Positions 15,573 to 21,702 of a stretch of DNA of 64,000 bases are shown piece after piece (positions within the stretch are counted from its first letter, which is position 1; every line of letters starts with the position of its first letter). The notes under the pieces were generated by a model. That model was not told where the DNA came from, made no database searches, and worked only from the letters and a program-made list of their open reading frames with translations. A program made the translations under genes and the position numbers. Source of the DNA: a virus; IMG/VR virus record IMGVR_UViG_3300045107_000106, positions 43,080-107,079 of that record; one strand, given 5' to 3'.

Positions 15573-16484
15573 ATGAGGAGGCTGACATTCGAGTTCGTGC
15601 GGGATGAATTCCGCAAGGCGGGTTGCACACTCCTAGCGACCAGCTACTCCCGCAACAGCGAAAAGCTTCCTTATATCTGCAAGTGTGGTCGTCGGTCGCA
15701 GATCACTTGGAATAAATTCAAAGAAGGGCAACGGTGTTATGATTGCCGCAATCGCAAGATCGGCGATTGCAAACGGACCGACTACGAAGATGTGGTCGCA
15801 TATTATTACGACCAGCAATGTACCCTGCTTGCGGATAAGTATCACGATTGTGATACCCCGATGCCGTTCATTTGTGTCTGCGGCAGAGAAGGTATAACCA
15901 CCTTCTATAACTTCAAACATCTTGGGGTTCGATGTCTCGCTTGTGCCCACGAGAAGACGGGGGACGCATATAGGTATACCCTTGAGCAAGTTAAGGAATT
16001 CTTTCTCGATCAAGGGTGTGTACTTCTTGCAGATAAGTATGTAAATGCCTTCACAGTGATGCCTTACCTGTGTCATTGTGGAAGGTATGCCGAGATCATT
16101 TGGAATTCCTTCCAACGGGGGAACAGGTGTAAGGCGTGTGGTATCGAAAAAATTGCGAATGACCGGAAGTTCAGCTACGAATATGTCAAGATGTACTTTG
16201 AGGGGCGGGGGTGTACCCTCCTATCTTCCGAGTATGTCAACTCTCAGACGCCACTGGAGTACCGTTGTGCCTGTGGCGAAATTGCTAAAGTAACCTTCAA
16301 CCGCTTTACCTCTCAGGGATCGCTGTGTTGGAGTTGCCGTGATCGTAGAGCATGGCAGGTACGTCGAGAGAACGAGAAGCTGTGGAATGAGTCCAACTTG
16401 GACGCAGACCTTGACCGATTACTCACAGAGAGGTGCCGTGGAGAGCAGGCATCCCTCTTAAACAACGCTCTCAAGGAGAAGTAA
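15573..16484 (+). CDS. Tandem zinc-cluster repeat protein, four repeats
   Basis: A 303-residue paralogue of the preceding gene with four repeats (for example FVRDEFRKAGCTLLATSY, PYICKCGRRSQITWNKF, GQRCYDC). It ends in the same kind of tail (EKLWNESNLDADLDRLLTER). The start is ATG 15573 behind AAGGAGG. Its DNA is visibly more AT-rich and less codon-biased than surrounding phage genes, which suggests recent acquisition or low expression. DNA or RNA binding is inferred from the repeated four-cysteine modules. Confidence 0.73.
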   Translation: MRRLTFEFVRDEFRKAGCTLLATSYSRNSEKLPYICKCGRRSQITWNKFKEGQRCYDCRNRKIGDCKRTDYEDVVAYYYDQQCTLLADKYHDCDTPMPFICVCGREGITTFYNFKHLGVRCLACAHEKTGDAYRYTLEQVKEFFLDQGCVLLADKYVNAFTVMPYLCHCGRYAEIIWNSFQRGNRCKACGIEKIANDRKFSYEYVKMYFEGRGCTLLSSEYVNSQTPLEYRCACGEIAKVTFNRFTSQGSLCWSCRDRRAWQVRRENEKLWNESNLDADLDRLLTERCRGEQASLLNNALKEK

Positions 16485-16485
16485 C

Positions 16486-17217
16486 ATGGCGGCACACATG
16501 AACGAAGTTGGCACCGAGGCGAAGGCGATCCTGGCCGACGTGGGCAAGATCGGCAAGCGGGTGATGGAGCAATTCTACCGGGGCTTCCTGGCAGCCCTGC
16601 ACGATGTCCATAAGGGCTGGCGGCATCTCAAGCCCCGTGAGCGGAAGGTCGTGTTCGAGAAGGTGCAGGACACGGCGAAGGAACTCATCGTCTGCAAGGA
16701 GGACGGCGGCGGGGCCGACGACGGCTTGGCCCTGGGCACTTTCCACGGGTACGTCTGCAAAATCAAGCGTGCCCTGATCTTCAACGTTCCGCTGGAGATC
16801 GCCGAGCGGGCGACGAACCAGGAACTCCAAAAGGCCCAGGTGTACGTCAACGACGTGCTTAAGGAATCGCCACAACCGCTCGAAGACAAGATGGTTCTGG
16901 CCTACAAGTGGGTCAAGGAGGAACAGATCAAGGCGAAGCAGCGGTTGAAAGAAGAGGCCGACAGGCTCATCAACCAACCGACTGCGGCCACCCTGGAGAC
17001 GGCATACACCCTGCCCGATCCCGATCAGTATAAGGAGGAGGATTCAGACGCCCTGCTCAACGACATCATCCACGGCATCCATGCGTGTTTGACCAGTCGG
17101 GGGCTGAAGCCGCATCTGACGAAGGATACCCCGGCGGCACGAGTGCTTCGGCGGGTTCTCGGCGAAATCTCGGTGTACGAGACTTTGGGCGAATCGCCCT
17201 GCACGGCCGCTGGCTAA
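16486..17217 (+). CDS. Hypothetical helical protein
   Basis: A 243-residue, largely alpha-helical protein with no recognised family, starting 1 base after the previous stop with AAGGAGA in front. Notable parts are EAKAILADVGKIGKRVMEQF, a basic WRHLKPRERKVVFEKVQD, and a Lys/Glu-rich helix at about 140-165 (KEEQIKAKQRLKEEADR). Its return to strongly GC-rich codon use marks the right edge of the tmRNA-adjacent island. Confidence 0.7.
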   Translation: MAAHMNEVGTEAKAILADVGKIGKRVMEQFYRGFLAALHDVHKGWRHLKPRERKVVFEKVQDTAKELIVCKEDGGGADDGLALGTFHGYVCKIKRALIFNVPLEIAERATNQELQKAQVYVNDVLKESPQPLEDKMVLAYKWVKEEQIKAKQRLKEEADRLINQPTAATLETAYTLPDPDQYKEEDSDALLNDIIHGIHACLTSRGLKPHLTKDTPAARVLRRVLGEISVYETLGESPCTAAG

Positions 17218-17224
17218 GTCAATC

Positions 17225-17255
17225 ACACGCCCGCATTCACTGAATGCGGGCGTGT
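17225..17255 (+). terminator. Perfect inverted repeat between genes
   Basis: Fifteen-base arms (ACACGCCCGCATTCA and its complement) around one base. There is no T-run afterwards, so it may be a transcript-stabilising or processing hairpin rather than a classical terminator. Confidence 0.5.
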
Positions 17256-17271
17256 TGAACAGGAGGTTCAC

Positions 17272-17577
17272 ATGCGATACGACGTTCACTACGCCAAGAT
17301 CGTTCGGCACGAGTTGGTGGTAGAAGTGGAGGCGAACAGCGAAGAGGAGGCCATCCAGAAAGCCCTGAAGGGGCGGCACGAGGCCGTGTTGGAGGATGAC
17401 ATCTCGGTCGAGACGGAGTTCGACCCGATGCAAGATCATCACTGCGATCCTGATTGGTCAACTGCCAACGAACCGGCGGACAATCCTGATTGGGCAACCG
17501 CCGAGCCAGACGATTTTCCAGCCGAAACCCTTTACGCACGGGACTTCATGCCCTATGATCCCACGAAGGGATTCTGA
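17272..17577 (+). CDS. Small acidic hypothetical protein
   Basis: A 101-residue protein behind AGGAGG. The first half (MRYDVHYAKIVRHELVVEVE and onward, then SEEEAIQKALKG) has the strand-helix look of a small ferredoxin-like fold. The second half contains two near-repeats DPDWSTANEP and NPDWATAEP. Family unknown. Confidence 0.65.
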   Translation: MRYDVHYAKIVRHELVVEVEANSEEEAIQKALKGRHEAVLEDDISVETEFDPMQDHHCDPDWSTANEPADNPDWATAEPDDFPAETLYARDFMPYDPTKGF

Positions 17578-17586
17578 CTTAACCTC

Positions 17587-17627
17587 GACCCTCGCCAGAC
17601 CTACCCCCTGGCGAGGGTCTTTCTTTT
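17587..17627 (+). terminator. Rho-independent terminator
   Basis: A 12-bp stem (GACCCTCGCCAG/CTGGCGAGGGTC), 9-base loop, followed by TTTCTTTT. Confidence 0.88.
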
Positions 17628-17636
17628 GGTGCAAGG

Positions 17637-17798
17637 ATGCACGACGACTACGACGACTACTACTCCGAAAGCCTTTTGGAAGAAAACTGGAGGCTCAAGC
17701 GGGAGAACCGCTACCTCAAGCTCCTCTTCCTCCTACTAGCGGCGGGAACGCTGATCTGGTACTATGACATCATCACGTTCTTCACCGTGGAGAAGTAA
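17637..17798 (+). CDS. Small single-span membrane protein
   Basis: A 53-residue protein. An acidic Asp/Tyr-rich start (MHDDYDDYYSESLLEEN) and a charged stretch (WRLKRENRYLK) are followed by one hydrophobic helix at about 29-48 (LLFLLLAAGTLIWYYDII). It lies directly before a lipoprotein gene with one base between. No family is recognised. Confidence 0.6.
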   Translation: MHDDYDDYYSESLLEENWRLKRENRYLKLLFLLLAAGTLIWYYDIITFFTVEK

Positions 17799-17799
17799 G

Positions 17800-18117
17800 A
17801 TGAATAGACTTGTCCGCATTGCACTGACGGCACTGATCGTCGTCCTGGTCGGCCTGCTCGTGGGCTGCGGTGGCCCGTCAACCCCGCTCCCCAAAGGACA
17901 CGTCGCCAAGATCATTGCCACCCAGAACTACTACAACATCCTGATCGAGAACGAGGGGGTCGTTGTTACCAAACAATACCCATACCACCGGGTCACGTTC
18001 GTCACGGGCCTGAAGGCCGACGAGCAGATGTGGATCGAGCCTGACCCGAACGACGGCCTCAGAGTCATCGTCCACGTCCACACCATCAGGCTCGACATCC
18101 AAACACAGGCAGAATAA
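17800..18117 (+). CDS. Putative lipoprotein
   Basis: A 105-residue protein with a lipoprotein signal (MNRLVRIALTALIVVLVGLL, lipobox LVGC, cysteine at about 23). A small strand-rich domain follows (GHVAKIIATQNYYNILIE, RVIVHVHTIRLDIQTQ). The ATG follows the preceding stop directly, and its own stop overlaps the next ATG (TAATG). Membrane anchoring is inferred from the signal. The short preceding membrane protein lacks the periplasmic coiled coil expected of an inner-membrane spanin, so an Rz/Rz1-type pair is not supported. Confidence 0.7.
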   Translation: MNRLVRIALTALIVVLVGLLVGCGGPSTPLPKGHVAKIIATQNYYNILIENEGVVVTKQYPYHRVTFVTGLKADEQMWIEPDPNDGLRVIVHVHTIRLDIQTQAE

Positions 18118-18617
18118 TGTTCGAACTCACCAAAGCCAACTGGACGCCGTTCTTCGGCAACAACCACGAAAAGCTGCCCTGGCCCGACGTGTACGCCGGT
18201 GGCTCGGTCCGGTTCCACCGGCACGTCGGCAGGCCGCTCAGCCAAGAACTCTGGGAAGACTTGGTACACCGCCTACTCGTAACCGGCATGTGCATCTACC
18301 GGCCGAACGACGGCATGTGGACGGTCGGATGGGGCAGCGGCCACATCATCATCCACCTGGACGACAAGGACAACGTAAAGTCCTTCGACTACTTCCCCCG
18401 GCACGACAAGCCGCTGCAAGGGGTGTTCGTCTACTATGACTGCAAGCCGGAAGAGATCAAGGTGTTCCGCTACCTCTCGCACGCCAAGCAGTTCTGCGAG
18501 GAGAAGTGGAACAAGTCGCTCGGGCCGGGCGAAACGGTCGAGTGGACCGAGCCGGAACCCGGCGTCTACCTGTACAATGGTGGTGTAGGAACCATCAGAG
18601 GAACCCCGTTCTCCTGA
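18117..18617 (+). CDS. Hypothetical protein
   Basis: A 166-residue protein rich in Trp, His and Tyr (GGSVRFHRHVGRPL, WTVGWGSGHIIIHLDDKD, GVFVYYDCKPEEIKVFRY). It looks like a compact mixed alpha/beta protein. No family is recognised. Its start overlaps the lipoprotein stop by one base, so the two are translationally coupled. Confidence 0.65.
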   Translation: MFELTKANWTPFFGNNHEKLPWPDVYAGGSVRFHRHVGRPLSQELWEDLVHRLLVTGMCIYRPNDGMWTVGWGSGHIIIHLDDKDNVKSFDYFPRHDKPLQGVFVYYDCKPEEIKVFRYLSHAKQFCEEKWNKSLGPGETVEWTEPEPGVYLYNGGVGTIRGTPFS

Positions 18618-18657
18618 TCGGCATGACGCCGATCACTAACAGCAAGGATGCTAAGAC

Positions 18658-19164
18658 ATGGAAGTCTTCGAGGTTCACATTACCGGCGACAGCCGGATTC
18701 ACGAAGCTGCCAAGAAGTACAACATCAAGTCGATTGAGGTTGAACTTCTACGACCCGACTACTCGGTGCTTCGTACTGAACACATGACATCCCATGTGTT
18801 CAAGTTCCCAAACTACGAAGAGTGCATCCAGCACGTCCTGAACCTCCGGGACGAGTTAAAGCGGTGGTGCGCCGTGTGGCGGGTCAAGGTGGAGTGCCCG
18901 GCGTTCTACGAACACTACCGGGACCGCAGCATCTACCTGGAGAGCCACTTCGAAACCAAAGACAACATGTATCCCATTAGCCGGAACGTGAAGAAGACGA
19001 CGCTGATGGGCACGGACCGCACCTACGCCCACGAGGACTACGACAACTTCCTCCGCATCTGGAAGGGCCAGACGCTCGAACTCGCCCTCTACGACTCGTT
19101 CGTGGAAGAAGACTTCGACTGGCTCGACATGTGGGGCGTTACGAAAGAGGCGGTTTATTGCTGA
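18658..19164 (+). CDS. Hypothetical protein
   Basis: A 168-residue protein that starts with a strand-helix-strand pattern (MEVFEVHITGDSRIHEAAKK, then IKSIEVELLRPD) and continues with several Tyr/Asp-rich segments. An AAGGATG site stands upstream of the ATG. No family is recognised. Its end overlaps by 10 bases the convergent minus-strand gene. Confidence 0.65.
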   Translation: MEVFEVHITGDSRIHEAAKKYNIKSIEVELLRPDYSVLRTEHMTSHVFKFPNYEECIQHVLNLRDELKRWCAVWRVKVECPAFYEHYRDRSIYLESHFETKDNMYPISRNVKKTTLMGTDRTYAHEDYDNFLRIWKGQTLELALYDSFVEEDFDWLDMWGVTKEAVYC

Positions 19165-19391
19165 GGCTTCTCGATGATGAGCTTCCGTTCCGGGGTTTTG
19201 ATGTTGAACCGGAACGGCTCTTTCCCTTCACGGCGGGGGATTTCGATGATGTTCGTGCCCTCCGGCACCGTGATGGTGCGAGGGCCGTCCAGGTCGGGCT
19301 TGATCTTGATGCCCTTGAAGCACAACAGGCACGCCACCCCGATCAGGGTGGTGAGGCACAGCAGTACGAGAAGGGTCTTCTTTGTGTCCAT
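19155..19391 (-). CDS. Small single-span membrane or secreted late protein
   Basis: A 78-residue protein starting MDTKKTLLVLLCLTTLIGVA, with one hydrophobic N-terminal helix (about 5-23). A short domain follows with strand pattern (PRTITVPEGTNIIEIPRREG, FRFNIKTPERKLIIEKP). The ATG at 19391 is preferred over the in-frame ATG at 19409, because the latter lies within the late-like element ATAAATACC, which ends three bases before 19391. No ribosome binding site is present, so a leaderless message is possible. Confidence 0.6.
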   Translation of the reverse strand: MDTKKTLLVLLCLTTLIGVACLLCFKGIKIKPDLDGPRTITVPEGTNIIEIPRREGKEPFRFNIKTPERKLIIEKPQQ

Positions 19392-19394
19392 GAG

Positions 19395-19403
19395 GGTATT
19401 TAT
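19395..19403 (-). promoter_or_regulatory. T4-late-like promoter element (ATAAATACC)
   Basis: Closest kind of match to the T4 late consensus TATAAATACT in this window; ends three bases before the ATG at 19391. Confidence 0.55.
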
Positions 19404-19731
19404 GGGCAAGGTGTATATTTGCGAAATCTGGGCGTTCGAGGTAATGGACGAGCGTGACCAGAACTACGACGGATATTTTGGCCGGGAAACCGAACCTCCG
19501 GCCGGGCTGGAGTGTCACGTCTACAGTTCGGTGAGCAGCAAGCTGTTCCCGCCGCACTACCCGGTCAAGTTCCTCGACGCCATGAAGTTCGGCCCGAAGA
19601 ACCGGGTCAGGATGGTTGCAAACAGTGAAGAAGCAGACTATACTGACTTCACGGTCGGGATGTCCCTCGTGCTGGACGAGGACGGCCGCAAGATCGGGTA
19701 CGGAAGTATCACCGAGGTACTAGATAACTGA
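19402..19731 (+). CDS. Hypothetical protein
   Basis: A 109-residue protein (MGKVYICEIWAFEVMDERD and onward). ATG 19402 has GAGGG six bases upstream; ATG 19444 (MDERDQ) is the alternative. It looks like a small beta-rich protein (LECHVYSSVSSKLFPPH, EDGRKIGYGSITEVLDN). Its start region overlaps the divergent late promoter of the gene at 19391. Confidence 0.6.
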   Translation: MGKVYICEIWAFEVMDERDQNYDGYFGRETEPPAGLECHVYSSVSSKLFPPHYPVKFLDAMKFGPKNRVRMVANSEEADYTDFTVGMSLVLDEDGRKIGYGSITEVLDN

Positions 19732-19732
19732 C

Positions 19733-19849
19733 ATGAACCACATCAAACTCTACCGGCTCATTGGCCGAGCCACCTTCCACAGTATTTTCCCGTGGAGGGT
19801 AATCACCAATGAGAAGATGGCATCAAGACTACAAGATCGCTCGGCGTAA
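19733..19849 (+). CDS. Doubtful 38-residue ORF
   Basis: An ATG directly after the previous stop opens a short basic ORF (MNHIKLYRLIGRATFHSIFP and onward) that overlaps the next gene by 41 bases. There is no good ribosome binding site. It may only be a leader for the gene at 19809. Confidence 0.2.
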   Translation: MNHIKLYRLIGRATFHSIFPWRVITNEKMASRLQDRSA

Positions 19850-20141
19850 CTGGCGGATTCACCGGCAGTCCCACGTCCGTAACAACCTCGATCAAAGCGT
19901 CGGGTACGAGAACTGGCAGCGTTTGCCGGGAGCGTCCCCGTTCGTGGTGAAGTGCGCCTGTGACGAACAGGTCGGGCGGTTCCGCAAGAAGGACGCCTGG
20001 GACTGCGGCAAGCCGCACTGCATGATCTGCCACAGCGACAAGTTCCCGAAGCGGGAAAAGACCCCGCAGGAACTCCTGTCAGAGAAGGACTTCAAGGAAG
20101 CCCTTAAGGACTTCTACGATCATTCTCAGAGCCAAGAGTAG
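19809..20141 (+). CDS. Small putative zinc-binding protein
   Basis: A 110-residue basic protein behind a strong site (GGAGGG). Cysteines in CAC...DCGKPHCMIC form a possible zinc site at about 48-73. A charged helical C-terminus (TPQELLSEKDFKEALKDF) follows. The basic N-terminus (RRWHQDYKIARRNWRIHRQ) suggests nucleic-acid contact. Similar short zinc-containing proteins occur in many large phages without known function. It overlaps a convergent minus-strand gene. Confidence 0.65.
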   Translation: MRRWHQDYKIARRNWRIHRQSHVRNNLDQSVGYENWQRLPGASPFVVKCACDEQVGRFRKKDAWDCGKPHCMICHSDKFPKREKTPQELLSEKDFKEALKDFYDHSQSQE

Positions 20142-20472
20142 TTGGCGAGCCGGTAGCTTCTTGTAGGTTATCGGCACCTACCTGCACTCGGATGAATTCC
20201 AGAAGTGGACCCAGAACCTCGCTCCAGGTAAAGAGCGGGGATTTCTCGACGTACACTCGGAAGGCTTGCGAGGACGCTACCACTACGCCCGGAACGGCAA
20301 AGATACCGTCCATGAAGTCGGACGGGTCGCCGCCGCCGTTGACGTACTCTTCTTTGCCAATCTTCGAACAGTAGGCGGGCACGTCGGTCTTTAACTGAAT
20401 GAAGACCCCTTCGTCGGACGCCCCGCCGATGCCCTTGAAATACTCCAGTTTGAAAACAAGATCGAAAGCCAT
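20104..20472 (-). CDS. Hypothetical late protein, faintly Nfu N-domain-like
   Basis: A 122-residue protein. The stretch SDFMDGIFAVPGVVVASSQA followed by FRVYVEKSPLFTWSEVLGPL recalls the Nfu/NifU N-terminal scaffold domain, where a short helix, 'F.I.GV..V' and 'F.TV.K...W..L' occur in this order. The match is by eye and weak; the zinc or iron ligands of NifU are absent. A late-like nonamer (TTAAATACT) lies upstream. Its 3' end overlaps the gene at 19809. Confidence 0.55.
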   Translation of the reverse strand: MAFDLVFKLEYFKGIGGASDEGVFIQLKTDVPAYCSKIGKEEYVNGGGDPSDFMDGIFAVPGVVVASSQAFRVYVEKSPLFTWSEVLGPLLEFIRVQVGADNLQEATGSPTTLGSENDRRSP

Positions 20473-20495
20473 AGTTTAACACCTAAAAGGAACAC

Positions 20496-20524
20496 TTGAC
20501 ACGCCTGTAGTATTTAACTATAGT
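20496..20524 (+). promoter_or_regulatory. Sigma70-type promoter for the AAA+ ATPase gene
   Basis: TTGACA at 20496-20501 and TATAGT at 20519-20524 with a 17-base spacer. A minus-strand late-like element is embedded in the spacer. Confidence 0.8.
20509..20517 (-). promoter_or_regulatory. T4-late-like promoter element (TTAAATACT)
   Basis: Matches nTAnATACY upstream of the gene starting at 20472, inside the spacer of the opposing sigma70-type promoter. Confidence 0.5.
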
Positions 20525-20563
20525 GACTCTGGAATTCACCAACCTTCCGAACAAGGATGTTCA

Positions 20564-21631
20564 ATGAACGAAAACGCTGAACTCAACCAGATGCTTTCGA
20601 AGGCTTGCAGCAGCGGGATGCCCGCTGTAAAGAGCAGCCGTCCTCCCCGTGGTCGTGACTACGACGACGATGACGACGAGTTCGAGGATCAGGTTACTCA
20701 GTCGTACTCTCAGTGGACGACGAGCAACGGCCGGGTGTTCGTGCCCGCCTCCACCACCAAGAACAAACTGCCGCCGGGCGTCTACGAGATCGACAGCAGC
20801 CCGAACATCGGTTTGTACTTCGAGAAGATTCCGGTCAAGACCGAAGGTCTGCTCCGCTTCCCGGATACCAACTCCGACAAGGTGGTGGACGAAATCCAGC
20901 GGTTCTGGACGCTCGAAGAGAAGTTCAAAGAGTACAGCCTTGCCTACAAGCGGGGCATCCTGCTCTGGGGTCCGCCGGGGTCGGGCAAGTCCTGCACCCT
21001 GCAACTCATCATGGCCGACGTTATCAAACGTGGCGGGCTGGTGGTGAAGTTCGACGACCCGTACCTCTTCATCGACGGCATGCGGGTGCTTCGCCGCATC
21101 CAGCCGGAAACGCCGGTCGTCGTGATGCTCGAAGACATCGATAGCATCATCAAGATGTACAACGAGTCCGAGGTTCTGAACATCCTCGACGGCGTTAACG
21201 AGACGAACCGGATGGTGTTCCTGGCGACCACCAACTACCCGGAGGAGCTTGGGCACCGCATCGTCAACCGGCCGAGCCGGTTCGACAAGCGGTTCAAGAT
21301 CGGGTTCCCGTCCGCCGCAAGCCGGAAGATGTACTTCGAACACCTGATCGGCGGCAAGAAAAAGGTGAAGGAACTCGGAATTGACCTAAAGCAATGGGTC
21401 ACGGACACCGATAAGTTCTCCATCGCCCACCTGAAGGAACTGTTCATCGCAGTACACATCCTCGGCGACAACTACGAGGAGGCGGTCAAGACCCTGCAAT
21501 CCATGCGGGAGGACATCGACACTCGGGAGAGTGACGACATGATGTCCAACATCTTCACCGGCCGGAAGACTAACAAGGAAGAGGACGTTGCGTACTATGA
21601 CGATGACGGTGACGACTCCTGCGGCGGGTAA
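20564..21631 (+). CDS. AAA+ ATPase
   Basis: A 355-residue classical AAA protein. A disordered acidic N-terminus (about 20-45, RDYDDDDDEFEDQ) precedes the ATPase core. Walker A is GPPGSGKS at about 135, Walker B VVVMLEDIDS at about 187, sensor 1 is LATTNYPEEL, and the arginine-finger region is NRPSRFDKRFKIG. The core resembles Bcs1/FtsH-type AAA modules, without a protease or membrane domain. The C-terminus is again acidic. It has its own sigma70-type promoter and a terminator, and lies just before the C-terminal half of the polymerase. A remodelling or unfolding role is likely; its substrate is unknown, and clamp loading is not indicated. Confidence 0.88.
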   Translation: MNENAELNQMLSKACSSGMPAVKSSRPPRGRDYDDDDDEFEDQVTQSYSQWTTSNGRVFVPASTTKNKLPPGVYEIDSSPNIGLYFEKIPVKTEGLLRFPDTNSDKVVDEIQRFWTLEEKFKEYSLAYKRGILLWGPPGSGKSCTLQLIMADVIKRGGLVVKFDDPYLFIDGMRVLRRIQPETPVVVMLEDIDSIIKMYNESEVLNILDGVNETNRMVFLATTNYPEELGHRIVNRPSRFDKRFKIGFPSAASRKMYFEHLIGGKKKVKELGIDLKQWVTDTDKFSIAHLKELFIAVHILGDNYEEAVKTLQSMREDIDTRESDDMMSNIFTGRKTNKEEDVAYYDDDGDDSCGG

Positions 21632-21654
21632 GAATAACAACTAGGCGCATCACA

Positions 21655-21690
21655 ATGAACGGGGTATAATCACCCCGTTCATTTCATTTG
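21655..21690 (+). terminator. Hairpin terminator after the AAA+ gene
   Basis: A 10-bp stem (ATGAACGGGG/CCCCGTTCAT), loop TATAATCA, followed by TTCATTTG. Confidence 0.7.
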
Positions 21691-21702
21691 TAGGAGAACG
21701 TC

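Noticed and set aside
17637-18117. Two-gene spanin pair (inner-membrane protein followed by lipoprotein)
   Set aside because: The first protein has its helix at the C-terminal side and no periplasmic coiled coil, and the lipoprotein is not nested in it; ordinary small membrane proteins fit as well.
21665-21670. TATAAT in the loop of the terminator before the polymerase C-half
   Set aside because: No -35 element at 16-18 bases upstream; it is more simply the loop of the hairpin.
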